In this document: piece after piece, positions 48,772-58,487 of the stretch
Layout of the letters: each line of letters begins with the position of its first letter
Position numbering within the stretch: the first letter of the stretch is position 1
From: an uncultured Oxalobacteraceae bacterium
Lineage (GTDB): Bacteria > Pseudomonadota > Gammaproteobacteria > Burkholderiales > Burkholderiaceae_D
Direction: 5' to 3'
Length of the DNA: 64,000 nt
Assembly: GCA_903893945.1 (NCBI GenBank)
Contig: CAITOF010000026.1
Location: forward strand, 1 to 64,000
The notes under the pieces: model-generated
The model's database searches: none
What the model saw: the letters and a program-made list of their open reading frames with translations, nothing else
Told to the model about the DNA's origin: nothing
Made by a program: the position numbers and the translations under genes

Positions 48772-50895
48772 TTAATGAGGCGCATTACCTTCGGTGCCTG
48801 ATTCAGCAGGAGCACCTTCCGCAGCGGCTGCTTTCATCGACAATTTAAGGCGGCCACGATCATCGGTTTCCAGTACTTTAACACGAACTGCCTGACCTTC
48901 TTTCAGATAGTCGGCGACCGCATTCACCCGCTCATTGGCGATCTGGCTGATATGCAGCAGTCCGTCTTTGCCCGGCAATACCTGGACGATGGCACCGAAA
49001 TCCAGCAACTTCAGCACCGTGCCTTCGTAGATCTTGCCGACTTCAACTTCGGCAGTGATTTCCTGAATACGACGGCACGCTTCCTGGCCCGCTGCTGCAT
49101 CCACAGAGGCAATCGTTACAACGCCTTCATCGCTGATATCAATCTGCGTACCGGTTTCTTCGGTCAGTGCACGGATAACAGCGCCGCCTTTACCGATCAC
49201 ATCGCGAATTTTTTCAGGATTGATCTTGATGGTGATCAGGCGCGGGGCAAAATCGGACAGCTCAACCCGGCCGTGTGGAACGGCGGTCTGCATTTTTTCC
49301 AGAATATGCATACGTCCTTCTTTAGCCTGCGCCAGGGCGACGTGCATGATTTCTTTGGTAATACCCTGAATCTTGATATCCATCTGCAGAGCGGTAATAC
49401 CGTTTCGGGTACCGGCCACTTTGAAATCCATATCGCCCAGATGATCTTCATCACCCAGAATGTCGGTCAGGACGGCAAACTTGTTGCCGTCCTTGATCAG
49501 GCCCATCGCGATACCGGCCACATGGGCTTTAACCGGGACACCGGCGTCCATCAATGCCAGACAACCACCGCACACCGACGCCATGGACGATGAACCGTTT
49601 GACTCGGTAATCTCCGACACCAGGCGAACCGAATAACTGAAATCAGCGACATCCGGCAACACCGCTTCCAGCGCGCGTTTGGCCAGACGTCCGTGGCCAA
49701 TTTCACGACGTTTCGGTGTACCGACCCGTCCGGTTTCGCCAGTCGCAAAGGGAGGCATATTGTAGTGAAGCATGAAACGGTCGGAATATTCACCCATCAG
49801 CGCATCAATTTTCTGTTCATCGCGTGACGTACCCAACGTGGCAATGACCAGCGCCTGAGTTTCACCGCGTGTGAACAATGCGGTTCCATGTGTACGGGGC
49901 AATACGCTGGTGCGAATCGAGATGGGACGCACGGTACGCGTATCACGACCGTCGATGCGAGGCTCCCCGTCCAGAATCTGTGAACGGACGATTTTCGCTT
50001 CCAGATTGAATAGGATGTTACCCAGTTCGACGGAATCCACGTCCTGGCCTGCCAGCGCAGTTTCAACCGTTGCGGTTGCCGCTTTCAGTTTTTCGGTACG
50101 GGCCTGCTTTTCCTTGATCTGGTACGCCTCACGGAACAGCGGTTCCGCAATGGCGCCGACACTGGAAATCAGCGCTTCATTCTTAGGCGCCGGGGCCCAT
50201 TCAACCAGCGGTTTGCCGCCCTGTTCAACCAGGTCATGAATCGCATCAATCACGACACGCATCTGGGTATGGCCGAACACCACGCCACCCAGCATCACGT
50301 CTTCCGACAGTTCTTTGGCACCGGATTCGACCATCAGCACGGCGGCTTCCGTACCGGCAACCACCAGGTCCATCTGCGAATTTTTGAGCTCAGTGGCGCT
50401 TGGATTCAACACGTACTCGCCATTGACATAACCCACACGGGCTGCGCCCAACGGACCATCAAACGGGATGCCGGAGACACACAGGGCTGCCGAAGCACCG
50501 ATCATGGAAGCAATGTCAGGGTCGATTTCCGGATTGACGGACAGGACATGAATCACCACCTGCACTTCATTCATGTAACCATCTGGAAACAGCGGGCGAA
50601 TCGGGCGATCGATCAGACGGGAGGTCAGCGTTTCTTTTTCGGACGGGCGGCCTTCACGTTTAAAGAAACCACCGGGGATACGACCGGCGGCATAGGATTT
50701 TTCCAGATAGTCCACCGTCAATGGGAAAAAATCCTGCCCCGGTTTGACATCTTTTTTGGCGACCACGGTCGCCAGCACAACTGTATCTTCCATCGATACG
50801 ACCACAGCACCTGTTGCCTGACGGGCTATTTCGCCTGTTTCTAACGTGACTTTATGTTTGCCGTATTGAAAAGTTTTAGTAATTTTATTAAACAC
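48772..50895 (-). CDS. pnp: polyribonucleotide nucleotidyltransferase
   Basis: Phosphorolytic 3'-5' exoribonuclease (about 707 residues), part of RNA turnover. Two RNase PH domains flank a helical linker. Next comes the KH domain ([34 protein letters not shown]), then the S1 domain ([38 protein letters not shown]). I prefer the GTG start at 50895 ([12 protein letters not shown]), with AAAGGA 6 bases upstream; the family starts there, while the ORF-track ATG adds 8 residues. It follows rpsO, as usual. Confidence 0.97.
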   Translation of the reverse strand: MFNKITKTFQYGKHKVTLETGEIARQATGAVVVSMEDTVVLATVVAKKDVKPGQDFFPLTVDYLEKSYAAGRIPGGFFKREGRPSEKETLTSRLIDRPIRPLFPDGYMNEVQVVIHVLSVNPEIDPDIASMIGASAALCVSGIPFDGPLGAARVGYVNGEYVLNPSATELKNSQMDLVVAGTEAAVLMVESGAKELSEDVMLGGVVFGHTQMRVVIDAIHDLVEQGGKPLVEWAPAPKNEALISSVGAIAEPLFREAYQIKEKQARTEKLKAATATVETALAGQDVDSVELGNILFNLEAKIVRSQILDGEPRIDGRDTRTVRPISIRTSVLPRTHGTALFTRGETQALVIATLGTSRDEQKIDALMGEYSDRFMLHYNMPPFATGETGRVGTPKRREIGHGRLAKRALEAVLPDVADFSYSVRLVSEITESNGSSSMASVCGGCLALMDAGVPVKAHVAGIAMGLIKDGNKFAVLTDILGDEDHLGDMDFKVAGTRNGITALQMDIKIQGITKEIMHVALAQAKEGRMHILEKMQTAVPHGRVELSDFAPRLITIKINPEKIRDVIGKGGAVIRALTEETGTQIDISDEGVVTIASVDAAAGQEACRRIQEITAEVEVGKIYEGTVLKLLDFGAIVQVLPGKDGLLHISQIANERVNAVADYLKEGQAVRVKVLETDDRGRLKLSMKAAAAEGAPAESGTEGNAPH

Positions 50896-50998
50896 AATGT
50901 GTCCTTTCTGATTGGTCATGAGTGACCTTGCCGACAGAATTCCAGGTGCTGTCGTTCACCTCACAACGATTACTGCAAAAAACGGTAATTCTTAATGC

Positions 50999-51029
50999 AA
51001 AAAGCCCGCATCAGAACACTGATACAGGC
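50999..51029 (-). terminator. terminator between rpsO and pnp
   Basis: Read on the minus strand, GCCTGTATCAG-TGTT-CTGATGCGGGC (11-bp stem, two G-U pairs) is followed by TTTTTG. A T-run also lies on the other side. It should stop or attenuate rpsO transcripts before pnp, as in many Proteobacteria. Confidence 0.88.
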
Positions 51030-51066
51030 ATTTTTTGTGCTAACGATCTGACAAGCTGAGCTTGAA

Positions 51067-51336
51067 TTACTTACGCAGACCAAGTTTAACAATCAGGTCG
51101 CGGTAACGGACTGAATCTTTACCCTTCAGGTAAGACAACAGGCTTTTACGACGATTGACCATCATGATCAGACCACGACGTGAATGGTGATCTTTTGAAT
51201 GTTCCTTGAAATGGGTATTCAGGTCGTTGATACGTGCTGTCAACAATGCAACCTGAACTTCCGGCGAACCGGTGTCATTTGCACCACGTGCATTTTCAGC
51301 AACAATAGCTGCTTTGGCTTGTTTTTCAATTGTCAT
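51067..51336 (-). CDS. rpsO: 30S ribosomal protein S15
   Basis: An 89-residue ribosomal protein that binds 16S rRNA early in 30S assembly. Typical sequence: [74 protein letters not shown] precedes the ATG. Followed by a terminator and then pnp. Confidence 0.99.
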   Translation of the reverse strand: MTIEKQAKAAIVAENARGANDTGSPEVQVALLTARINDLNTHFKEHSKDHHSRRGLIMMVNRRKSLLSYLKGKDSVRYRDLIVKLGLRK

Positions 51337-51509
51337 AATACTTCCTCAACATGCGATAAATGGAGTCAGTCAGGGCAATTTCCCTCTGTGACAACCCCAG
51401 AAATCGTGATTAATCAATAAAATAACCGACAGAAATATCGGTTAGGTGCGGCATTATATAGGAAAAACAGTTGCCAGACAAATTCTTATCCACTTTTTAA
51501 AACCACCGG

Positions 51510-51536
51510 GGCGGCGCGGATCATTTCCGCGCCGCC
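51510..51536 (-). terminator. strong GC hairpin after leuA
   Basis: GGCGGCGCGGA-AATGA-TCCGCGCCGCC on the minus strand is a perfect 11-bp stem. A short TTTT follows after 7 bases, so termination is likely though the U-tract is displaced. A run of ten C (51541-51550; G on the transcript) separates it from the leuA stop. Confidence 0.6.
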
Positions 51537-51540
51537 GCCG

Positions 51541-51550
51541 CCCCCCCCCC
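51541..51550. repeat. homopolymer run C10
   Basis: Ten consecutive C just past the leuA stop codon, next to GCC repeats. It is prone to slippage and to sequencing error. Confidence 0.85.
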
Positions 51551-51554
51551 GGAA

Positions 51555-53093
51555 TCACAGCTGCGGATTGACCTTTTCAATCTTGGAATGCAGTTTATTC
51601 AATGCGGCGATATAGGCTTTGGCCGACGCAACGATAATATCGGGATCGGCGCCGACCCCGTTTACGATACGGCCCGCTTTGGACAAACGGATCGTGACTT
51701 CGCCCTGCGACTGGGTTCCTTCGGTAATGGCATTCACTGAAAACAGCAGGAACTCCGCACCGCTTTGCGTGACCGACTCGACGGCCGCGAGCGTCGCATC
51801 AACCGGTCCGTTACCCAGTCCTTCGCTGACGGTTTCTTTGCCGTCGATGGAGAAAATCACTTTGGCGCGCGATTTTGCGCCAGATTCCGAACTCTGGCTG
51901 AGCGAAACAAAGTTGTAATATTCCTTGGTATGTGAATGCTGCTCGTCAGACACCAGCGCCATGATGTCTTCATCATAAATTTCAGATTTCCGGTCCGCCA
52001 GTTCCTTGAAGCGCGCAAACGCGGCGTTGACTTCGGCTTCCGATTCGAGCTCAATACCCAGTTCATCCAAACGCTGTTTAAACGCATTGCGCCCGGACAA
52101 TTTACCCAGCACGATCTTGTTGGCGGCCCAGCCCACGTCTTCTGCGCGCATGATTTCATAGGTATCACGCGCTTTCAGTATGCCGTCCTGATGTATTCCC
52201 GACGCATGTGCAAATGCATTCGCGCCGACCACCGCCTTATTCGGCTGAACGTTAAAGCCGGTAATCTGCGCCACCAATTTCGAGGTTGGCACAATCTGGG
52301 TTGTATCGATACCCAGCTGAAAATCGAAATAATCTTTACGGGTGCGAATTGCCATGACGATTTCTTCCAGAGCCGTGTTCCCTGCCCGCTCACCCAACCC
52401 GTTGATGGTGCACTCCACCTGGCGCGCCCCGCCTATGATCACACCGGATAATGAATTGGCCACCGCCATACCCAGGTCGTTATGGCAATGCACCGACCAG
52501 ATCGCCTTGTCGGAATTGGGAATGCGTTCACGCAGGTTCCTGATCATGGTGCCGTACAGCGTTGGTACCGCATAGCCCACCGTATCTGCAAAGTTAATGG
52601 TAGTGGCGCCTTCGTTGATGACTGTTTCAATCACACGGCACAAAAAATCCATTTCGGAACGGCTGCCGTCTTCGGGACTGAATTCAACATCATCGGTAAA
52701 TTTCCGTGCATAGCGCACGGCCATTTTTGCCTGTTCGACCACCTGATCCGGACTCATGCGCAGTTTTTTCTCCATATGCAAAGGCGAGGTCGCAATGAAG
52801 GTATGTATCCGCTTGCGCTGCGCATGTTCCAGTGCTTCGGCGGCCCGGGCGATGTCTCGGTCGTTGGCACGCGACAGGGAGCAGACGATGGAATCCCTGA
52901 TGACGCTGGAAATCGACCGGATGGATTCAAAATCCCCTTGTGACGCGGCGGCAAATCCGGCTTCAATCACATCAACACGCAAGCGTTCCAGCTGCTTGGC
53001 AATACGAATTTTTTCGTCTCGGGTCATCGATGCGCCAGGTGACTGTTCGCCATCACGCAAGGTCGTGTCAAATATGATGAGTTTTTCTGCCAT
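51555..53093 (-). CDS. leuA: 2-isopropylmalate synthase
   Basis: A 512-residue enzyme for the first committed step of leucine synthesis: acetyl-CoA plus 2-ketoisovalerate to 2-isopropylmalate. The N-terminal TIM barrel has [17 protein letters not shown] and the metal-site [43 protein letters not shown] follows. The C-terminal regulatory domain (about 390-510) normally binds leucine for feedback control. Start is MAEKLIIF (53093) with GGAG upstream. A leucine-rich mini-ORF and a promoter lie 130-260 bases upstream. Confidence 0.98.
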   Translation of the reverse strand: MAEKLIIFDTTLRDGEQSPGASMTRDEKIRIAKQLERLRVDVIEAGFAAASQGDFESIRSISSVIRDSIVCSLSRANDRDIARAAEALEHAQRKRIHTFIATSPLHMEKKLRMSPDQVVEQAKMAVRYARKFTDDVEFSPEDGSRSEMDFLCRVIETVINEGATTINFADTVGYAVPTLYGTMIRNLRERIPNSDKAIWSVHCHNDLGMAVANSLSGVIIGGARQVECTINGLGERAGNTALEEIVMAIRTRKDYFDFQLGIDTTQIVPTSKLVAQITGFNVQPNKAVVGANAFAHASGIHQDGILKARDTYEIMRAEDVGWAANKIVLGKLSGRNAFKQRLDELGIELESEAEVNAAFARFKELADRKSEIYDEDIMALVSDEQHSHTKEYYNFVSLSQSSESGAKSRAKVIFSIDGKETVSEGLGNGPVDATLAAVESVTQSGAEFLLFSVNAITEGTQSQGEVTIRLSKAGRIVNGVGADPDIIVASAKAYIAALNKLHSKIEKVNPQL

Positions 53094-53221
53094 GGTGTAC
53101 TCCATTTAATGAAATTAGTGGGGATAAGAAATTTAAAAACAGACATAAAATTTGCATGTTCTTCTCACCTCTTGCCGGTTTGACATGAGGGGGACAAACT
53201 CAAATTGTGGGGGTATGTGAT

Positions 53222-53320
53222 TTAGCGCGTTGGCCGCACTAGATCCAGAAACAGGTTCAGAACCAGCAGGGACACTGCCAGTTTGAGGGGTGAATTAATG
53301 CGGATGAATGGGGTAGACAT
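53222..53320 (-). CDS. candidate leucine-rich leader peptide upstream of leuA
   Basis: A 32-codon ORF, too short for the track: MSTPFIRINSPLKLAVSLLV then LNLFLDLVRPTR. Eight of the middle 17 residues are leucine. It has no Shine-Dalgarno, but a good promoter places the transcript start within about 1-3 bases of the ATG, so it could be translated as a leaderless message. It ends 128 bases before leuA. Leucine-rich leaders control leu operons by attenuation elsewhere. I see no strong terminator hairpin here, so the mechanism is open. It could also be a small membrane peptide. Confidence 0.42.
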   Translation of the reverse strand: MSTPFIRINSPLKLAVSLLVLNLFLDLVRPTR

Positions 53321-53328
53321 GGAGACAG

Positions 53329-53357
53329 ACTATAAGTGCAAATAACATGAAACGCAA
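53329..53357 (-). promoter_or_regulatory. candidate sigma-70 promoter for the leuA leader
   Basis: On the minus strand TTGCGT (53357-53352) and TATAGT (53334-53329) are 17 bases apart. TATAGT matches 5 of 6 of the -10 consensus; TTGCGT matches 3 of 6. The predicted start near 53322 nearly coincides with the mini-ORF ATG at 53320. The rest of the pssA-leuA gap (53358-53486) holds no gene I recognise. Confidence 0.45.
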
Positions 53358-53486
53358 CACCTTCCATGCACTTTTCCTGAATTTTTTGAAAAACCATTCC
53401 GGTTGGGCGGCTTTATCGCTCTGCCGGTCATCCCGAAGGACTTCATTGCCCTGGATCAGCGGCTTGAATTGCCTGTCGCTGCAGGC

Positions 53487-54359
53487 TCAATCGTGGTCAC
53501 TGTCATGTTCATGCTCTTCGACTTTTGTTTGCACAATACTAACAGGTCGGCCTTTTCTCCAGCGCCACAGGAAGATGGCATAACCGGAAATACAATAAAG
53601 GACAAACACACTGAACAAAACTATCGAGGGAAAACTGACGATCAGCACGTAGGCCAGCACCAATACCAGCGGCACAGCAAAAGGCACCGATTTTTTCAGA
53701 TTGATTTCTTTGAAACTATAGAACGGGATATTGCTGACCATCGTAAAGCCGGCAACCAGGGTAATCGCCCAGATTACCCAGCGCAAATCAGCCGCGTCCA
53801 GTTTAAAATCCGTGACTGCCCAGATAAAACCGGCAACCAGTCCTGCCGCGGCGGGGCTCGGAATGCCCTGAAAATAACGTTTATCGACCACCGCGATATT
53901 GGTATTAAACCGTGCCAACCGGAGCGCCGCGCAGGCACAGTAAACAAACGCGGCAAGCCAGCCCCATTGGCCCAAGCCACGCAATCCCCATTCATAGGCG
54001 ACCAGCGCAGGTGCTGCACCAAACGACACCATGTCGGACAAACTGTCATACTGCGCACCAAACTCGCTTTGCGTGTTGGTCAAACGCGCCACCCGGCCGT
54101 CCAGGCTATCGAGCACCATCGCAATGAACACCGCAAAGGTTGCCTTGTCAAAATGACCATCCATCCCCATCACGATGGCATAAAAGCCGCAGAATAGCGC
54201 CGCCGTGGTAAACGCATTCGGCAACAGGTAAATGCCGCGACGCGGCTTTTTCTTTACCCCGACCGGACCGGCCGCTCCGACGGCCTTGCTGGACGGTTTC
54301 TTGATAACTTTAAAAAAGTTCTTAAAGTTGGCTTTGGTTTGACGACGTTGGAATGCCAT
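53487..54359 (-). CDS. pssA: CDP-diacylglycerol--serine O-phosphatidyltransferase
   Basis: A membrane enzyme of about 290 residues that makes phosphatidylserine, precursor of phosphatidylethanolamine. The CDP-alcohol phosphotransferase motif is intact (DSLDGRVARLTNTQSEFGAQYDSLSDMVSFG). Several helices follow. PNAFTTAALFCGFYAIV is the first one. I chose the ATG at 54359 (AAGG 5 bases upstream); the ORF-track start is a TTG. The decarboxylase gene psd, often next to pssA in related genomes, is not in this window. Confidence 0.94.
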   Translation of the reverse strand: MAFQRRQTKANFKNFFKVIKKPSSKAVGAAGPVGVKKKPRRGIYLLPNAFTTAALFCGFYAIVMGMDGHFDKATFAVFIAMVLDSLDGRVARLTNTQSEFGAQYDSLSDMVSFGAAPALVAYEWGLRGLGQWGWLAAFVYCACAALRLARFNTNIAVVDKRYFQGIPSPAAAGLVAGFIWAVTDFKLDAADLRWVIWAITLVAGFTMVSNIPFYSFKEINLKKSVPFAVPLVLVLAYVLIVSFPSIVLFSVFVLYCISGYAIFLWRWRKGRPVSIVQTKVEEHEHDSDHD

Positions 54360-54510
54360 GCGAGCCTTGTGCAAAGGTTGACCGGTTTCAGTTACATCAG
54401 CGACTGACGTCGCCAACAATTATTGGCGCCAAGTATAGCTTCATTTCCGTCAGGCTCAAAATAGTTGCACGCTGCGCTTCGGCGACCCGACGCTATTGCA
54501 CGGAATCTGT

Positions 54511-55236
54511 TTAATTAAACCTGACTTTGGCCAGCACCGTCGCATAAAGTCGGGTTTCACCGGGCTCAAAACGGGTCTCTTCGACGACGTTGCCTGCCTT
54601 CATCATGGCAGGGGCCGCCAGCCCGCGCAGCTGCGGCTGAAAATGGGGGCCAGAGCCCTCAAAGTCCAGGGAATCAAACGTTGCCTCGGCAGGGTCCCGC
54701 CCCATGGCCCGGGCTATAACCTGAATACGCTCCAGCAGATTTTTATAGGCCGAGGCAAGCCGTTTCTCCTCCAATTTCTTTATGGTGTCTTCAGCCAGTT
54801 CAAAATGCAGATCATTCAGCGCCAATATCTGCTGCGCTGCTGCTACGGTGGCGGGCAGCTGCACGATATTGGCCGTGGTCAGATCGAGGTACTGTCCGAC
54901 ACGCCAGCTCGTTATCGTGCGTGTCCGGGTGCCGGACGCCGGTTCCGAATAAACCGGGTACGTGTAATAGCCCCGGGTCGTATATTTTCCGTCCGGATCA
55001 AGTTTTTTCAGCAGCTCGGTGCCGTCTTTCATTTTTTTATTGACACGACTGGCCGCAACCGTTTTATCTTTATCCTGTTCTTCAATAAAAAAGGTCGCTT
55101 TTGCCTGATCATTATCTGCACTGACTTCACCCGTTCCGGACACCGTGATAACGGCACCTTTGGTTTGCTGGGAAAAAACCGGGATGCAGAACATGATACC
55201 GAACAGCACCCATAACGTCGCAAGCATTTTTTTCAT
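54511..55236 (-). CDS. SIMPL domain (DUF541) periplasmic protein
   Basis: A 241-residue secreted protein with a signal peptide (MKKMLATLWVLFGIMFCIPVFS). The SIMPL/DUF541 domain shows VITVSGTGEVSADNDQAKATFFIEEQDKDK, YPVYSEPASGTRTRTITSWRVGQYLDLTTANI and the C-terminal FEPGETRLYATVLAKVRF. The family forms ring assemblies in some bacteria; its job is poorly defined, with links to membrane stress. GGAG precedes the ATG. It sits between the histidine kinase and pssA. Confidence 0.9.
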   Translation of the reverse strand: MKKMLATLWVLFGIMFCIPVFSQQTKGAVITVSGTGEVSADNDQAKATFFIEEQDKDKTVAASRVNKKMKDGTELLKKLDPDGKYTTRGYYTYPVYSEPASGTRTRTITSWRVGQYLDLTTANIVQLPATVAAAQQILALNDLHFELAEDTIKKLEEKRLASAYKNLLERIQVIARAMGRDPAEATFDSLDFEGSGPHFQPQLRGLAAPAMMKAGNVVEETRFEPGETRLYATVLAKVRFN

Positions 55237-55306
55237 TTGAATCTCCAATTGAATTAACGTCCGTTTCCGCCACGCGTCAGCGATAGTTCAATATAACGAC
55301 AATGGC

Positions 55307-56710
55307 TCATACAGAACGATTCTGCTCCATTTCCGGTTCGGGCGCCACCTGCGGCAGGCGCAACTGAAAACGGGTCCCGTTTCCCGGACTGGTCACCAGT
55401 TCAATGGTGCCGCCCAGTACGGACGTCACAATATTATTGACAATATACAGGCCCAGACCACTGCCACCGATGCCCATTCGGGTTGAAAAGAAGGGGTCAA
55501 ATGCGTGTTTGGCCGTGTGCTCATCCATGCCGTTTCCGTTGTCGGAAAATTCCAGCGCGACCAGCCCCTCGTGTATTGTTGCCCGCAACACCATTGAGCC
55601 GGTGTCCGTGGCGGCGAATGCGTGGATCAGGGCATTATCGATAAAACTGGTCACCACCTGCTCGATGGCACCCGGAAAGCTGTCCAGCTGTATGGGTTCG
55701 TCGATATCGACCGACAGGCGGTGCCGGCTTTTATCAAGGACCGGACGCATCGTCACCGCCACATGAGTGACGACCGATTTCAGATCAAACTGCCGTCGAC
55801 AATCGCTCGACTGGTCGACCGCCACCTGCTTGAAACTGCGCACCAGATTTCCCGCCCGAACAATATTCCGTTCGATCAGGTCGGACTCATCCCTGGCCTC
55901 ATTGATGTACTGCTCCAGCACGGAACGTTTCAGCACACCGCGCTGCATCGAGTCGTTCAGTTCAGTGACATGCGAGTTCAGGGTTGATGACGCCATCAGG
56001 GCATTACCAATCGGCGTATTCAGCTCATGGGCAACACCTGCCACCAGATTGCCGAGTGCCGCCATTTTTTCAGATTGGACCAGATGTTTCATTGCCAGCT
56101 GTAAATCATGATTCATGGCCTGCAATTTTTCTTCCGCGATTTTGCGCTGGGTAAAATCATAGAACTGGATCAGAACATGGGACTGATTTTTATGGTTGAA
56201 CGGCAACAGTTCACAATCAAACCAGACCTCCCGCCCAAACAGACTGGTATCGTGCACCTCAAAACGACCGGTTGTGTTTTCAGTTAATACCCGTTGTATC
56301 GCCTGAAGCAGCCCGCACGCCTCAAAGACACTGAAATTGTGGTACAGCAGCATCGCGGACCGGGTCGCACTGAAAATATGGGCGTACGCATCGTTGACTT
56401 CGAGACACTGACCGGCCTTCGAGTAAACAGCCATTGGTAACGGGGAATTAAACAGGATGGATTCGTTGAACTTTAACAGCTCATTCAAATCACTGTTTGC
56501 TTTCAGGAACCGGTTTGTGTTCAGACCAATGACAAGGGCACTTACTGCTGCCACCAGCGCGGCGACCAGCGCTGTACCGGCATACGATGCCCACAACGGT
56601 GGCGCTGTTCCGTACACCCTGGGCAGCAATTCGCTGACCATCCCGATCAACAGCACCGTTACGAAAAAGATAAGGCAAAAATTCAAGATCGCTGCTGGCT
56701 TTGCTGGCAT
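55307..56710 (-). CDS. membrane sensor histidine kinase with PAS domain
   Basis: A kinase of about 467 residues. Two N-terminal helices (AAILNFCLIFFVTVLLIGMV and YAGTALVAALVAAVSALVIGL) flank a short periplasmic piece. A PAS domain follows (about 85-200), then HisKA with GNLVAGVAHELNTPIGNALMASSTL and HATPase with DNALIHAF, DNGNGMDEH and GIGGSGLGLYIVNNIV. No response regulator gene is adjacent. Its H-box resembles the RegB/DctB-like group. Start is uncertain: ATG 56710 is chosen since the track start is a TTG before unrelated sequence. Confidence 0.9.
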   Translation of the reverse strand: MPAKPAAILNFCLIFFVTVLLIGMVSELLPRVYGTAPPLWASYAGTALVAALVAAVSALVIGLNTNRFLKANSDLNELLKFNESILFNSPLPMAVYSKAGQCLEVNDAYAHIFSATRSAMLLYHNFSVFEACGLLQAIQRVLTENTTGRFEVHDTSLFGREVWFDCELLPFNHKNQSHVLIQFYDFTQRKIAEEKLQAMNHDLQLAMKHLVQSEKMAALGNLVAGVAHELNTPIGNALMASSTLNSHVTELNDSMQRGVLKRSVLEQYINEARDESDLIERNIVRAGNLVRSFKQVAVDQSSDCRRQFDLKSVVTHVAVTMRPVLDKSRHRLSVDIDEPIQLDSFPGAIEQVVTSFIDNALIHAFAATDTGSMVLRATIHEGLVALEFSDNGNGMDEHTAKHAFDPFFSTRMGIGGSGLGLYIVNNIVTSVLGGTIELVTSPGNGTRFQLRLPQVAPEPEMEQNRSV

Positions 56711-56848
56711 AAAATTCACGTCCGTTCGCTCGTTCCAATCGGGGCTGTGCCGTTCGCTACACCAGAAGAAACGCCCGGCCACCTCACAAGTATAGGGGTC
56801 GAACCCATTAATGCAATTTTTTATCGGCAAATATCGTTTCTTTGCGTA

Positions 56849-56874
56849 AAAAAAGGTGCAGACGCACCTTTTTT
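56849..56874 (-). terminator. terminator after ilvC
   Basis: AAAAAAGGTGC-AGAC-GCACCTTTTTT is a perfect 11-bp stem with a T-run on both strands, 25 bases past the ilvC stop. It should end the ilvI-ilvH-ilvC transcript and separate it from the kinase gene. Confidence 0.92.
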
Positions 56875-56898
56875 ATACCTGCGTCGTGAACCACCGGT

Positions 56899-57939
<1,041 letters not shown>

Positions 57940-57994
57940 TTAAATTTAATAGTGGATATCCGCTGGTTGGAGCGGAAACAGTTTCTGCGGCCGC

Positions 57995-58486
57995 CTACAC
58001 TTTCAGTATGCGTTCGCCTCGTCCTATTCCGGAGCCACCGGTTCTTACAGTTTCAAGTATGGAGGTGCGTTCAATCGAATCAATGAACGCATCAAGCTTG
58101 GCCTTGTTGCCGGTCAGTTCTATCGTGTAGGTCTTTTCCGTCACGTCAATGATGCGGCCACGGAAAATGTCGGCCGTGCGTTTCATTTCCTCGCGCTCTT
58201 TTCCGACGGCACGCACCTTGATCAGCATCAGTTCACGTTCAATGTGTGCGCCCTCGGTCAGATCGACCACCTTGACAACTTCAATCAGACGGTTCAGATG
58301 TTTGGTAATCTGTTCGATCACATCATCCGAACCGGTTGTGACTATCGTTAACCGGGATAAGGTCGCATCTTCGGTCGGGGCCACAGTCAGGGTTTCAATA
58401 TTGTAGCCGCGTGCTGAAAACAGACCGACCACGCGCGACAGGGCACCGGCTTCATTTTCCAGCAGGACTGAAATAATATGGCGCAT
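57995..58486 (-). CDS. ilvH: acetolactate synthase small subunit
   Basis: A 163-residue regulatory subunit with an N-terminal ACT domain (HIISVLLENEAGALSRVVGLFSARGYNIETLTVAPTED) that binds valine in the family, and a C-terminal domain (FRGRIIDVTEKTYTIELTGNKAKLDAFID). One base separates it from ilvI, so translation is coupled. Confidence 0.98.
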   Translation of the reverse strand: MRHIISVLLENEAGALSRVVGLFSARGYNIETLTVAPTEDATLSRLTIVTTGSDDVIEQITKHLNRLIEVVKVVDLTEGAHIERELMLIKVRAVGKEREEMKRTADIFRGRIIDVTEKTYTIELTGNKAKLDAFIDSIERTSILETVRTGGSGIGRGERILKV

Positions 58487-58487
58487 A

